DNA of 44,063 nt from an uncultured Bacteroidota bacterium (GCA_902509805.1 CABWZL010000006.1:1-44063); one strand, 5' to 3'. Positions 9,395 through 19,182 are shown, counted from the stretch's first letter. Translations and numbers: made by a program. Notes: generated by a model from the letters alone, not told the origin.

Positions 9395-10589
9395 TTTTTA
9401 TAATCTGGTTTAAAATATCAACTGAAACATCAGACTTTAATTTTTTGTCAAATGAAGTTATTTTTAAAGATGAATTTATAAAATCAATTTGATTATAGTC
9501 ACTTGAAATTGGATTAAAATCATCAATTTTATTAACGACTATAGCATCTAGGTTTTTTGATTTTAATTTATTTTTTGCATTCTTTATAATATTATCAGTC
9601 TCAAGAGCAAATCCAACCACATATTGTGAAGTTTTAATACTACCTAATTTCTTTAATATATCAATAGTAGGTTCTAGTTTAATTGAATCTAGACCTTTTT
9701 CCTTTTTTATTTTATTTTGTTGAACTTCTACAGGTTTGAAATCAGATATAGCAGCAGAACAGATTACTACATCTGAATCATCAAATAGTGTAATTGTCTC
9801 ATTAAACATTTCTTGAGAGTCTTCAACCCTAATTGTTTTAATATTTTTAAGATCCATAACAAGATTTGTAGGGCCAATAATTAAAGTAACATTAGCTCCA
9901 AGTTCAACAGCTTTTTGAGCAAGATTATATCCCATTTTACCAGATGAGCTGTTTCCAATATATCTAACTGGATCAATTTTTTCGTGAGTTGGCCCAGCTG
10001 TAATTAAAAAATTTAAATCTTTTAATGGAAGTGTGTCCTTAATTCTATTTTCCACATAATGAATTATTTCATTAGGCTCAAGCATCCTACCCTCACCCTC
10101 AAGACCACTTGCTAAAGATCCAGTGCCTACTGGTAAAACATCCGTGCAATTATTTTTTAACTTTTTTATGTTTTCTTGATTTAGATTGTTTTTAAACATT
10201 TCAAGATCCATAGCAGGAGCAACAAAGACAGGACAATTAGATGATAAGAAACAAGCTAAAAGGAGATTATCACACCTAGCGTTAGCCATTGAAGAAATTG
10301 TATTTGATGTTGCTGGAGCGATTATAAAAATATCAGCCCACTCAGCAAGCTCGACATGATTATTCCAAGAAGGATTATTATTCTTTTGGATAGTAAATTC
10401 TGAAAACACTTCATTTTTAGATACCGTTGATAGAGTTAAAGGTGTAACAAACTCTTTTGATGATGGAGTCATTACGACTTTTACATTAGAGTTTAGCTTT
10501 GTTAGTTGCCTTATCAACAAAGGTATCTTGTATGCAGCTATTCCTCCTGAAACTCCTATTAAAATATTTTTCTGAGCTAAAACACTCAT
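9378..10589 (-). CDS. coaBC: Bifunctional phosphopantothenoylcysteine decarboxylase / phosphopantothenate-cysteine ligase
   Basis: This enzyme makes 4'-phosphopantetheine from 4'-phosphopantothenate and cysteine in CoA synthesis. The 403-residue protein has the flavoprotein decarboxylase (CoaC) half first, with GVSGGIAAYK (12-21), catalytic His78 (NNHVELAEWAD) and the PAMDLEMF motif. The ligase (CoaB) half begins near residue 188 with TAGPTHEKIDPVRYIGN and SSSGKMGY. Both halves are complete. It lies 11 bp after rpoZ and overlaps recN by 17 nt. Confidence 0.94.
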   Translation of the reverse strand: MSVLAQKNILIGVSGGIAAYKIPLLIRQLTKLNSNVKVVMTPSSKEFVTPLTLSTVSKNEVFSEFTIQKNNNPSWNNHVELAEWADIFIIAPATSNTISSMANARCDNLLLACFLSSNCPVFVAPAMDLEMFKNNLNQENIKKLKNNCTDVLPVGTGSLASGLEGEGRMLEPNEIIHYVENRIKDTLPLKDLNFLITAGPTHEKIDPVRYIGNSSSGKMGYNLAQKAVELGANVTLIIGPTNLVMDLKNIKTIRVEDSQEMFNETITLFDDSDVVICSAAISDFKPVEVQQNKIKKEKGLDSIKLEPTIDILKKLGSIKTSQYVVGFALETDNIIKNAKNKLKSKNLDAIVVNKIDDFNPISSDYNQIDFINSSLKITSFDKKLKSDVSVDILNQIIKNVKDT

Positions 10590-10600
10590 ATTATAGAAGT

Positions 10601-10933
10601 TTATTGCTCACTTTCAGAATCAGTATCTCTGAAGTAAATTTTATCATCTAACCATTCTTGAACAGCAATTGCATATGGTTTAGGAAGCTTTTCATAGAAC
10701 CTAGAAACTTCAATTTGTTCCTTGTTTTCAAATATTTCTTCTAAGCTGTCGTTGTGAGTAGCAAATTCATCAAGTTTATCATGAAGTTCCTTTTTAATTT
10801 CAGAATTAATTTGACTTGACCTTTTAGCAATTATTGAGATTGCCTCATAAATATTATTAGTAGGATCTTCGATCTCATGCTTATTGTAAGTTTTTGTTGT
10901 ATTTGCAGCGTTAGTATTTCTGTATTTATTCAT
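10601..10933 (-). CDS. rpoZ: RNA polymerase omega subunit (Bacteroidota type)
   Basis: This small 110-residue protein sits between bamD and coaBC, the position of the omega-subunit gene in Flavobacteriia. The segment NIYEAISIIAKRSSQIN matches the conserved omega core, in which an alanine-rich helix (AxxRARQI in Proteobacteria) contacts the beta' C-terminus. The acidic C-terminal half (SRFYEKLPKPYAIAVQEWLD) is typical of the Bacteroidota version. The call rests on the partial core motif and context rather than on strong similarity to E. coli RpoZ. Confidence 0.8.
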   Translation of the reverse strand: MNKYRNTNAANTTKTYNKHEIEDPTNNIYEAISIIAKRSSQINSEIKKELHDKLDEFATHNDSLEEIFENKEQIEVSRFYEKLPKPYAIAVQEWLDDKIYFRDTDSESEQ

Positions 10934-10941
10934 TAGTTTGT

Positions 10942-11721
10942 TTATAAAAGTTGTTTTGCTATATTAATTTTATCTGACAAATCTTCAATGAAAATTGTAT
11001 CAGGGTAGTATCTTAAAAAGTTGTTGAACGATCTTTCTAGCTCAGTAACTCTCTCAATTATTCTAGCCTCTATACTATTAACTGCAATCTCATATTGAGA
11101 TAGCCATCTATAATATAGTGCTTCTTCTCTGAAAATTGTTCCAGGATTATCTGCTATAAAATTATCTAATGATTTGATAGCAGAGTTAAAGTCTCTAATA
11201 GTGAAATATTGTTTAGAAACCTCAAATTCTTTTTTCTCTAATTTATTTTGCAACTCTTCCATTAAGTCTAAAGCTTCAGCAACATATTCACTGTTAGGGA
11301 ATCTATTAATAAATACTTGTAGTTTATCTATACCTGTAAATGTATCATCTTGATCAAGAGTATAAAGTGGTGAAAGCATAAAATATGACTTGGCTTCCAT
11401 AAAATAAGCTTCCTGAATTCTTTGGCTATTGGGATATGATTTAATGAAATTCTCAAATTGAATAGCAGCAGAGTAGTAAATTTTTGTTTCAAAAAAAGAA
11501 TTTGCAAAAAAGTAAACTAATCTTTCACCTTGAGGTTTACCTCTATAGGATGGAATTATTTGTTCAAAAAGAGCATTAGCTTTTCTAAACTCTCCATTAT
11601 CATAATATTCTTCTGCAGCAGTATATTTATCAACTTCATTCTCAGGACTATTTAATAATTTCTGATAGTCATTGCATGAAGACATGAAAAGAATAATTAA
11701 TAATAAAGAAATTCTGTACAT
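10942..11721 (-). CDS. bamD: Outer-membrane assembly factor BamD (lipoprotein)
   Basis: BamD is the TPR lipoprotein of the BAM complex that inserts beta-barrel proteins into the outer membrane. I start it at the ATG at 11721, giving 259 residues. A longer TTG start at 11745 would lie on top of a perfect -7 promoter element (11743-11750), so it is unlikely. The ATG start gives a clean signal peptide with lipobox MSSC (Cys16). TPR-like helices follow, including YYDNGEFRKANALFEQII and FFANSFFETKIYYSAAIQFE. It opens a sub-operon with rpoZ and coaBC, 37 bp after ligA. Confidence 0.9.
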   Translation of the reverse strand: MYRISLLLIILFMSSCNDYQKLLNSPENEVDKYTAAEEYYDNGEFRKANALFEQIIPSYRGKPQGERLVYFFANSFFETKIYYSAAIQFENFIKSYPNSQRIQEAYFMEAKSYFMLSPLYTLDQDDTFTGIDKLQVFINRFPNSEYVAEALDLMEELQNKLEKKEFEVSKQYFTIRDFNSAIKSLDNFIADNPGTIFREEALYYRWLSQYEIAVNSIEARIIERVTELERSFNNFLRYYPDTIFIEDLSDKINIAKQLL

Positions 11722-11742
11722 ATTTTGTCTTGAGTATTTTGG

Positions 11743-11750
11743 CAAATTTA
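11743..11750 (-). promoter_or_regulatory. -7 promoter element before bamD
   Basis: On the minus strand this reads TAAATTTG, an exact TAnnTTTG match, ending 21 nt before the bamD ATG. It decides the bamD start in favour of 11721, since the alternative TTG codon overlaps the element itself. Confidence 0.5.
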
Positions 11751-11758
11751 ATATAAGT

Positions 11759-13756
11759 TTATGAAATTAAGTCAATTAATGATACTTCATTAATAACTGA
11801 CACTTCAAGTTCATTTGCTTTGTTGAATTTAGAAGGGCCAACATTTTTTCCAGCAACAAGATAATTAGTCTTAGAGCTAATTGAAGAACTAATCTTACCT
11901 CCATTTTGTTCAATTATTTTTTTCAACTCTTCTCTACTGTGTATTTCAAAAACACCAGATATAACAAATATAAGGTTTGCTAGGTTTGAAGAATTTGGAC
12001 TTAGTTTGTCTTTAGTGAAATTTAAACCTGATAATTTCAGTCTGTTTATTATGCTCAAATTTTCATTATTTTTAAAAAAATCTACAATACTTGATGCTGT
12101 TTTATCACCAATTTCATCAATTGATGATAGTGATTCTATATCTAAAGATATTAGTTCATCTATAGACTTGATTTGCTTCAAAATTGTCTTAGAAGCAGAC
12201 TCTCCAACATATCTAATCCCCAAGCCATATAAAACTTTTTGAAAAGATTTCGACTTAGATTCTTCAATTCCCTTTTTAAGATTTTCGATTGATTTTTTAG
12301 CGTGACCCTCAATATTTGATATGGCTTCATAGTCTAAGTTATAAATATCTGAAACATCAACTATGTGACCTTTATCATATAATAGTGCTATTGTTTCATC
12401 ACCCAAACCATCAATGTTCATTGCCTTTCTTGAAGCAAAATGTTGAATTCTGCCAATTGCTTGAGGTCTACAATTATTCTTGTTTGGACAAAAAAAGTTA
12501 GCTTCAGATTCTAGTTTTATCAATTCTGTTTCACACTCTGGACAATTAAAAGGAAATACTATTTCATCTTGTTCAAGACCACGATTCTTAATGTCAATTC
12601 CTGTTATTTTAGGAATTATTTCTCCTCCTTTTTCAACAAATACAGTATCATTTAACCTTAGTTTAAACTTAATCATTTGATCATAACTATGAAGCGAAGC
12701 TCTTTTAATAGTAGATCCTGAAATCAAAACAGGCTTGAGGTTAGCAACTGGAGTAATAGCTCCGGTCCTACCAACATTAAATGAAATTGACTCTAATCTA
12801 GTAGCTAAGTTTTCAGCCTTAAATTTATAAGAAATTGCCCATCTTGGAAATTTAGACGTAAAGCCTAATATATTTTGATATTTAATACTATTTACCTTTA
12901 ATACTACCCCATCAATTTCAAATGGTAAATTATGCCTATTCTCATCCCAATATTGAATGTATTCTTTAACACCATCTAGATCACTAACAACCTTTTCATA
13001 AGATGGAATATTAAACCCAATATCTCTGGCTGTATTTAATAATTCAGAATGATTATTTATAAGTTCATCTTCAGAAACAACAGAATAAAGAAAACATTCT
13101 AATGGTCGCCTGGCAACTTCTTTCGAATCTAATAGCTTGATACTCCCTGAAGCAGTATTTCGGGGATTCATAAATAATGGAAGACCCATTTGCTTTCGTT
13201 TTTTATTGAGTGAATTAAAAGAGGTCTTAGGCATTATTATCTCACCTCTAATTTCAAATTTATTTGGAAAGGAATTACTTTTTAATTTAAGAGGAATTGA
13301 ATTGATGGTTTTAATATTATTAGTAATATTATCACCCTGGGAGCCATCTCCTCTTGTAAGACCCCTTACTAGATTTCCATTTTCATATAAAAGGTTTACA
13401 GAAGCACCATCATATTTTAATTCACAACAAAACTCAAAATCCTTTATATCAATAACTTTAATAATCCTTTTATACCAGGCTTCAAGCTCAATATCTGAGT
13501 AAGTATTATCAAGAGAAAACATTGGAAAAATATGTGATTCTGAATCAAACTTTTCTGAAAGTCCACCTCCTACTCTTTTTGAAGGTGAATTTTCATCGTG
13601 GAATTCAGGATATTGATTTTCAAGTCTAATCAACTCATCAATTAATTTATCATATTCAAAATCAGAAATTAAATTTTTATCAAGATCATAATAATTATGA
13701 TTATGTTCTTTAATAAGACTTCTTAATTCTAAAATTCTAGATTTAATTCTACTCAT
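11759..13756 (-). CDS. ligA: NAD-dependent DNA ligase LigA
   Basis: LigA seals nicks in replication and repair using NAD. The 665-residue protein has the full domain set: N-terminal Ia region, adenylation domain with the catalytic lysine in CELKYDG (Lys114), OB fold, four-cysteine zinc finger (CPEC with FFCPNKNNC), helix-hairpin-helix repeats, and a C-terminal BRCT domain (about 590-665; FVISGVFEIHSREELKKII). The length is normal. It lies one base downstream of prmC. In other Flavobacteriia I recall dapA near this junction; here bamD follows directly. Confidence 0.96.
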   Translation of the reverse strand: MSRIKSRILELRSLIKEHNHNYYDLDKNLISDFEYDKLIDELIRLENQYPEFHDENSPSKRVGGGLSEKFDSESHIFPMFSLDNTYSDIELEAWYKRIIKVIDIKDFEFCCELKYDGASVNLLYENGNLVRGLTRGDGSQGDNITNNIKTINSIPLKLKSNSFPNKFEIRGEIIMPKTSFNSLNKKRKQMGLPLFMNPRNTASGSIKLLDSKEVARRPLECFLYSVVSEDELINNHSELLNTARDIGFNIPSYEKVVSDLDGVKEYIQYWDENRHNLPFEIDGVVLKVNSIKYQNILGFTSKFPRWAISYKFKAENLATRLESISFNVGRTGAITPVANLKPVLISGSTIKRASLHSYDQMIKFKLRLNDTVFVEKGGEIIPKITGIDIKNRGLEQDEIVFPFNCPECETELIKLESEANFFCPNKNNCRPQAIGRIQHFASRKAMNIDGLGDETIALLYDKGHIVDVSDIYNLDYEAISNIEGHAKKSIENLKKGIEESKSKSFQKVLYGLGIRYVGESASKTILKQIKSIDELISLDIESLSSIDEIGDKTASSIVDFFKNNENLSIINRLKLSGLNFTKDKLSPNSSNLANLIFVISGVFEIHSREELKKIIEQNGGKISSSISSKTNYLVAGKNVGPSKFNKANELEVSVINEVSLIDLIS

Positions 13757-13757
13757 A

Positions 13758-14600
13758 TTAAAACGATACTTTAACTAATCTTTTTTTACCTCTAAAATCA
13801 TCTCTAAAGGTAACATCATTTAGATTAAAATCTGATAATAATTGCTTTAAATCTCTAATAAAAACTGGGTTTATTTCCAGATAAATTTGGCCTTTTTTGT
13901 TTAAATTAATTAATGCAAACTCAATAATTTTCTTATAGAAATGAAGAGGGTTGTTAATTGGAGCAAATAATGCAATTTTGGGTTCAAATTTAACATTTTC
14001 TCCAATTTCGTTTGCTTCATTTGTACTAAGGTAAGGTGGGTTTGAGACTATTATATCAAATTTATTTTGAAATATAAAATTTGAGTTAAGATCAAGTTTT
14101 ACTGTTTTAACACAAGTGTTAAGTTTAATTTTGTTTTTATTACAAATTTCTAAAGCTTTTTCTGAGACATCTGATAATGTGACATCTATATTTCTATTCT
14201 CTTTAGAGACTGTGATTCCAATACAACCTGATCCAGAACATAAATCAATAAGCTTTTTAGATTTATTATTATTTGAGTTATCCTCAAGGACCCATTGAAC
14301 CAACTCTTCTGTCTCTGGTCTAGGAATTAGTACATCTTCATTTACATAATAATCATATCCATAAAAATTTTTTTTATTAATTATATAGTCAATAGGGTAA
14401 TTCTTGGAGATTTGGTCTAAGCTTTTTAATATTTTTTTTTTTGAATCTTGATTAATTAGACATAAAGGATCTAAAGCAATTTTAATTGGATCTATCCCAC
14501 ATAATTCTTTTAAAATTATTTTATAAATAAAATCACATTCATTGATTGAAAGATTGAGTCTCTCTCTGTAAATATTTCGTAATTCAATAATTGTCATCAT
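13758..14600 (-). CDS. prmC: Peptide chain release factor glutamine methyltransferase PrmC
   Basis: PrmC methylates the Gln of the GGQ motif in release factors RF1 and RF2. I start it at the ATG at 14600 (280 residues). This overlaps the upstream GNAT stop as ATGA and leaves the conserved opening MTIIELRNIY intact; the earlier start at 14627 would add a spurious extension. Visible motifs are LIPRPETEELV in the hinge, the SAM-binding LIDLCSGSGCIG, and the catalytic NPPY (IIVSNPPYLS). Neighbours are the GNAT gene upstream and ligA one base downstream. Confidence 0.93.
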   Translation of the reverse strand: MMTIIELRNIYRERLNLSINECDFIYKIILKELCGIDPIKIALDPLCLINQDSKKKILKSLDQISKNYPIDYIINKKNFYGYDYYVNEDVLIPRPETEELVQWVLEDNSNNNKSKKLIDLCSGSGCIGITVSKENRNIDVTLSDVSEKALEICNKNKIKLNTCVKTVKLDLNSNFIFQNKFDIIVSNPPYLSTNEANEIGENVKFEPKIALFAPINNPLHFYKKIIEFALINLNKKGQIYLEINPVFIRDLKQLLSDFNLNDVTFRDDFRGKKRLVKVSF

Positions 14601-15073
14601 ATATTTTTTATTAACCACACAGGACAAGCATTATGACCTGTGTTTCCAAGAGGGCTATCTATATATTTAAATCCCTTTTTTAAATATAGTTTTTGAGCTT
14701 TAAGCATGTTAGGCATTGTTTCTATATAGCATTTTTTAAAACCAGCCTCAATAGCAAAACCTATACAAATTTGTATCATTTGATCACCTATTCCTCTTCC
14801 CCTAAGAGATTTATGAAAATACATTTTTTGAAGTTCACAAATATTTTCATCACCTTCTTTTAAAGGGCTTATTCCTGCACCACCTAACACCATACCTCTC
14901 TCCTCTACTACAAAGTATTTTGACTTGGGTAATTGATAAGTCAAAAACATATTATCTAACTCAGGATCTTCATATGCAGAGCCTTTTTTTGGAATTTGCA
15001 TTTCAATTAATACTTCTCTAAGTATAACTGATAGGGGTTTGTTATCAGATTCATTGATAGGTCTTATCAACAT
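14597..15073 (-). CDS. GNAT-family N-acetyltransferase
   Basis: This 158-residue protein has the acetyl-CoA binding motif SLRGRGIGDQMI (the R/Q-x-x-G-x-G/A pattern) after a beta strand (CELQMYF-like), and a C-terminal strand-helix-strand (CYIETMPNMLKAQKLYLKKGF). The substrate is unknown. It is the first gene of the long minus-strand run and overlaps prmC by 4 nt. PrmC-GNAT pairs recur in Flavobacteriia by my recollection, which may mean a translation-related role, but that is inference. Confidence 0.85.
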   Translation of the reverse strand: MLIRPINESDNKPLSVILREVLIEMQIPKKGSAYEDPELDNMFLTYQLPKSKYFVVEERGMVLGGAGISPLKEGDENICELQKMYFHKSLRGRGIGDQMIQICIGFAIEAGFKKCYIETMPNMLKAQKLYLKKGFKYIDSPLGNTGHNACPVWLIKNI

Positions 15074-15121
15074 AGTTAAGCTTTTTGCCTTAAATTTACA
15101 ATTCTAATTTTATTAGTGATC

Positions 15122-16144
15122 ATGGAGTATAATATAAAATATATGAAAAGGTGTATTGAAATTGCATCAAAAGAAACAGGTAATACCTATCCTAACCCAT
15201 TAGTTGGTTGTGTAATAGTTCATGAAAATAAAATTATAGGAGAAGGTTCTCATAAAATATATGGTGATAAACATGCTGAAGTAAATGCGATAAATAGTGT
15301 TGATAATAAAAATCTTCTTGTAGAGTCTACACTTTATGTTAATCTGGAGCCATGTAATCACTTTGGAAAAACACCACCATGCACTGATCTAATTATTAAA
15401 CATAAAATTCAAAATGTAATTATCGGCTCAAGGGATCCTAATAGCATGGTTGAAGGAGGAGGTATTGAAAAACTTAAGTCTAATGGCTGTAATGTGAAGT
15501 ATGGAGTTTTACTCGATGAATGTGATTATTTAAATAAAAGATTTTTAGCATACCATAAACTTAAAAGACCATACATAATTTTAAAATGGGCAGAATCAAA
15601 GGATGGTTTTATAAGTCCAATAAAAAATCAAAGAGAGGTTTTTAAGATTTCCGGAGATGAATCACTAAAATTATCTCATACTTGGAGAAAAGAAGAAGAT
15701 TCAATTTTAGTTGGTGTTCAAACTATAATAGATGACAACCCTAAGCTTACTACTAGGTTAGTAAAAGGAAAAAATCCCATTAGAATTGTTTTAGATCCAA
15801 ACTCAAGAATTCCTATCAACTCTAATATATTTTCAAAAGATTCGAAGACCATAGTATTATCAAAAAAGGAGAATAATGTAATTAGTAAGAATGTAAGGAT
15901 AACCAATTTTGATAAAATGGAAAATATTTTAAATGTTTTATTTGAAATGAAGATTCAATCAGTAATAGTTGAAGGTGGGACTAAAACAATTAAAAATTTT
16001 CTCAATAATGATTTATGGGATTCAATAAGAGTATTCAAAGGGATTGAAAATCTTGAAAATGGTATCGTAAGCCCTGAAATTGATTTAACTGATTTTAAAG
16101 AAACTAAAATTGGTAATGATTACCTATATATTCTAGAGAGATAG
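15122..16144 (+). CDS. ribD: Bifunctional riboflavin biosynthesis deaminase/reductase RibD
   Basis: RibD deaminates the diaminopyrimidine from GTP cyclohydrolase II and then reduces its ribose side chain. I take the ATG at 15122; a GTG two codons earlier is possible. The 340-residue protein has an N-terminal cytidine-deaminase fold with zinc ligands HAE (His51, Glu53) and PC-x8-C (Cys78, Cys87, in EPCNHFGKTPPC). A C-terminal reductase domain begins near ILKWAESKDG and includes VIVEGGTKT. It ends directly against the convergent thioesterase. Other rib genes are not in this window. Confidence 0.94.
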   Translation: MEYNIKYMKRCIEIASKETGNTYPNPLVGCVIVHENKIIGEGSHKIYGDKHAEVNAINSVDNKNLLVESTLYVNLEPCNHFGKTPPCTDLIIKHKIQNVIIGSRDPNSMVEGGGIEKLKSNGCNVKYGVLLDECDYLNKRFLAYHKLKRPYIILKWAESKDGFISPIKNQREVFKISGDESLKLSHTWRKEEDSILVGVQTIIDDNPKLTTRLVKGKNPIRIVLDPNSRIPINSNIFSKDSKTIVLSKKENNVISKNVRITNFDKMENILNVLFEMKIQSVIVEGGTKTIKNFLNNDLWDSIRVFKGIENLENGIVSPEIDLTDFKETKIGNDYLYILER

Positions 16145-16540
16145 TTAATCAAAAAGTTTACTGATTACCTTGGGGCATCTAAGTGGTTTTCTTGTCAGAG
16201 TATCAACAAATGCAAGAGATGTTTTACCTTCTGTAGTTATTTCATTATTATCGTTAAAAATTTCATAAGTAAACTCAATTATGGAAGTTGGTTTTTTTGA
16301 ACAAAAAACTTTAATAAAAAAAATATCACCAAAAATTAATGGTTTTATGAATTTCAACTCACATTTAACTACTGGTAAAATAATATTATTACTTTCAATT
16401 TCTTCATAAGGCATATTTAGTTTTTCAAGCCATTCTATTCTTGCTAATTCAAAAAATTTTAAATAATTACTATGATGAACAATCCCCATTTGGTCCGTTT
16501 CGTTATATCTGACTTTAATTTTATCTGATGTATAGTTCAT
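16145..16540 (-). CDS. Acyl-CoA thioesterase, YbgC/FadM-type hotdog fold
   Basis: A 131-residue single hotdog-domain protein. The segment RYNETDQMGIVHHSNYLKFFELAR carries the 4-hydroxybenzoyl-CoA thioesterase signature with the conserved Asp and the downstream His/Tyr. Such enzymes hydrolyse acyl-CoA or acyl-ACP thioesters; the exact substrate cannot be read from sequence. It directly abuts ribD in a convergent arrangement and is divergent from dnaA across 184 bp. Confidence 0.87.
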   Translation of the reverse strand: MNYTSDKIKVRYNETDQMGIVHHSNYLKFFELARIEWLEKLNMPYEEIESNNIILPVVKCELKFIKPLIFGDIFFIKVFCSKKPTSIIEFTYEIFNDNNEITTEGKTSLAFVDTLTRKPLRCPKVISKLFD

Positions 16541-16724
16541 TTAATATGTTTTATGAAGGAAACTTAATATTTTCCTACAATATTATCTTACTTGATTTTA
16601 ACTAAAAAAAAATTAATAATCAATAGTAAATGATGTTTTTTTTTCACTTTTTTTAACTAATATTTGTATTCAACCAAAAACAACATTTCATAAATATATT
16701 CAATTAATATCTAGCTAAAAAAAA
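16541..16724. promoter_or_regulatory. Divergent control region thioesterase / dnaA
   Basis: This is the longest gap in the window (184 bp), very AT-rich with long T and A runs. AATATTTG at 16659-16666 is a one-mismatch -7 element placed to drive dnaA with a leader of about 50 nt. I see no cluster of TTATNCACA-like DnaA boxes, so there is no support for an origin here. Confidence 0.35.
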
Positions 16725-18152
16725 ATGAGTCAAACACCTTCTGCAGTATGGAACAATTGTTTATCCTTTATTAAGGATAATATCCAACCTCAGGCATTTA
16801 AAACATGGTTTGAACCCATAATCCCAGTTAAGCTTACTAATGATGTTTTGAGTATTCAAGTTCCTAGTAAATTCTTCTATGAATGGCTTGAAGAACACTA
16901 CGTTAAAATATTACGTATGGCTCTTACAAAAGAACTTGGATCTGATGCTAGACTTGTTTACATAATTAAGATGGAAAATACTTTTGGTAATAAAATGCCA
17001 TTTACTGAGAAAATTCCTAGCTCTTCAAGTTCTAGTATTAAATCACAGTCTATTGAATCTCCATTTAGCACATTTGCTTCTGAGCTAAAAAACCCATTTG
17101 TAATTCCGGGTATTAGAAATCTTCAAATTGAATCTCAATTAAATCCAAATTATACTTTTGAAAATTTCTTAGAGGGTGATTCAAACAGGCTTGCTAGATC
17201 TGCAGGAATTGCTGTTTCAACAAAACCAGGAGGTACATCATTTAACCCTCTTCTTGTTTATGGAGGAGTTGGACTAGGTAAAACTCACTTAGCTCATGCT
17301 ATTGGAGTTGATATTAAACAAAAGTATCCAGATAAAACAGTATTATATATATCTGCAGAAAAATTTACTCAACAGTATGTTGATTCAGTCAAAAAAAATA
17401 CCAGAAATGATTTTATTCATTTTTATCAAGTAATCGATGTTTTAATTGTTGATGATGTTCAATTTCTTTCAGGTAAGTCTGGAACTCAAGATGTATTCTT
17501 TCATATTTTTAATCATTTGCATCAAAATGGAAAACAAGTTATTTTAACTTCAGATAAAGCACCAATTGACATGCAAGACATAGAACAAAGATTATTGTCT
17601 AGATTTAAGTGGGGATTATCAGCAGAGCTTCAAAATCCTAATTTTGAAACTAGAGTTTCAATTCTAAAAAACAAACTATATAGAGATGGTGTTGAAATAC
17701 AAGATGATGTAATTGAATTTGTAGCAAAGAATATTAATTCTAATGTAAGAGAGCTAGAAGGTGCAATCATTTCATTAATAGCTCAGTCATCCTTTAATAA
17801 AGCCGAAATAACTGTAGACTTAGCTAAAGAGGTTATTAATAAATTTGTCAAGAACAACAGAAGAGAAGTATCTATAGATTATATTCAAAAAGTTGTATCT
17901 GATTACTTCCAAATGGATATTCAAACTCTGCAATCTAAAACTAGAAAAAGACATATAGTTCAAGCTAGACAAATCGCTATGTACTTTGCTAAAAAGTTCA
18001 CTAAAGCTTCATTAGCAAGTATAGGAACACAAATTGGAAGAAGAGATCATGCAACTGTACTACATGCATGTAAAACTGTTGATAATCTCAGCTTTACTGA
18101 TAAACAATTCAGAAAGTACGTAGAAGATTTGAATCAAAAACTTTCAAACTAA
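16725..18152 (+). CDS. dnaA: Chromosomal replication initiator DnaA
   Basis: DnaA binds the origin and opens the duplex. In 475 residues there is the N-terminal domain I (VWNNCLSFIKDNIQPQAFKTWF) and a short low-complexity Ser-rich linker (about 98-112). The AAA+ domain has Walker A GGVGLGKTH (180-188), Walker B (LIVDDVQFL) and the sensor region. The C-terminal helix-turn-helix has the signature GRRDHATVLHACKTV. It is monocistronic and convergent with mltG, with a one-base gap between the stops. No dnaN or recF lies beside it, as is usual in Flavobacteriia. Confidence 0.97.
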   Translation: MSQTPSAVWNNCLSFIKDNIQPQAFKTWFEPIIPVKLTNDVLSIQVPSKFFYEWLEEHYVKILRMALTKELGSDARLVYIIKMENTFGNKMPFTEKIPSSSSSSIKSQSIESPFSTFASELKNPFVIPGIRNLQIESQLNPNYTFENFLEGDSNRLARSAGIAVSTKPGGTSFNPLLVYGGVGLGKTHLAHAIGVDIKQKYPDKTVLYISAEKFTQQYVDSVKKNTRNDFIHFYQVIDVLIVDDVQFLSGKSGTQDVFFHIFNHLHQNGKQVILTSDKAPIDMQDIEQRLLSRFKWGLSAELQNPNFETRVSILKNKLYRDGVEIQDDVIEFVAKNINSNVRELEGAIISLIAQSSFNKAEITVDLAKEVINKFVKNNRREVSIDYIQKVVSDYFQMDIQTLQSKTRKRHIVQARQIAMYFAKKFTKASLASIGTQIGRRDHATVLHACKTVDNLSFTDKQFRKYVEDLNQKLSN

Positions 18153-18153
18153 A

Positions 18154-19182
18154 CTACCTATATATACCTCTGCTATTAAGCCAACGAGTGTACACTTTTT
18201 TATTTCGATTATGTTCAGATAAGTTTCTTGCAAATAAATGATATCCTCTGTTGTAAGGATCGGCTACAAAAAAAATATAATTATGTTTCTTATAATTAAG
18301 CACTGCATCTATAGCTGATATATCGGGCATTGCAATAGGACCTGGGGGAAGACCATTAATTCGATAAGTATTGTATCTTGATTTCAGTCTTAAGTCTCTA
18401 TATAAAACTCTTCTAACAATTGTATCAAAATTTTTATAATAGTCTTTAATTGAATAAATAACTGTAGGGTCTGCTTGAAGTCTCATTCTCTTATTTAGCC
18501 TATTTATGTAGACACCCGCAATGGTTGGACGTTCATCAATCTTTACACTTTCTTTTTGGACAATTGATGCAAGAGTAATTACTTCAAGTTTTGATAAGCC
18601 AATTTTTTCCGCCTTTTGAATTCTATTATCATTCCAAAATTTTTGATACTCAGACAACATTTTATCTCTAAGTTGGTTAGGTTCAACATTCCAATAGACC
18701 TCATATGTGTTAGGAATAAATATTGATAAAATATTTTCTTTATTAAGTCCATTCTCTTTTAAAAATTTTTCATCAGTAAAAGCACGGATTAATGATAAGC
18801 TATCAGCATAAATCTGATTAGCGAGTCTCCCTGCTAGATTTTCAACTCTTTCTTGATTATTAAATGTTACTGTTAAAGGAGTGTTTGCAAATTTTAATGA
18901 AGTTATCAATTCTTTATTTCCAATACCTTTAGATATTTTGAATCTTCCAGTTTTTTTATTGTCTAAATAATCAAGTCTTTGTGCAGCTTTATAGAAAGTT
19001 TTTTCATTTTTAATATATTTTGAAATTGAATCTGAAAAAGCTATACTATCCCCTTCTACAACATATATAAATATAGTCTCTTCATCAAAACTTGTGTTTT
19101 CCTTATAAAACCTATTATAATACTCAAAAGCTAAAAATGAAAAAAGAATTATAACTGGTATGATTATTTTTAAAACTTTCAT
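18154..19182 (-). CDS. mltG: Endolytic murein transglycosylase MltG
   Basis: MltG cuts nascent peptidoglycan strands and sets glycan chain length. The 342-residue protein has one N-terminal membrane helix (about 4-22), a LysM-like segment and the YceG domain. The catalytic glutamate is Glu211 in ASIVQKES, followed by IAGVYINRLNKRMRLQADPTVIY and the C-terminal NGLPPGPIAMP. It shares a 4-nt overlap with the upstream GNAT gene. In relatives I recall dapF beside mltG; it is not here. Confidence 0.94.
   Translation of the reverse strand: MKVLKIIIPVIILFSFLAFEYYNRFYKENTSFDEETIFIYVVEGDSIAFSDSISKYIKNEKTFYKAAQRLDYLDNKKTGRFKISKGIGNKELITSLKFANTPLTVTFNNQERVENLAGRLANQIYADSLSLIRAFTDEKFLKENGLNKENILSIFIPNTYEVYWNVEPNQLRDKMLSEYQKFWNDNRIQKAEKIGLSKLEVITLASIVQKESVKIDERPTIAGVYINRLNKRMRLQADPTVIYSIKDYYKNFDTIVRRVLYRDLRLKSRYNTYRINGLPPGPIAMPDISAIDAVLNYKKHNYIFFVADPYNRGYHLFARNLSEHNRNKKVYTRWLNSRGIYR

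Noticed and set aside
13137..13502. 121-residue plus-strand ORF inside ligA
   Set aside because: Antisense to the conserved adenylation domain of ligA, without recognisable motifs; a by-product of low stop density.
16541..16724. Possible replication origin upstream of dnaA
   Set aside because: The region is AT-rich but lacks a cluster of recognisable DnaA boxes, and in this group dnaA is often away from the origin.
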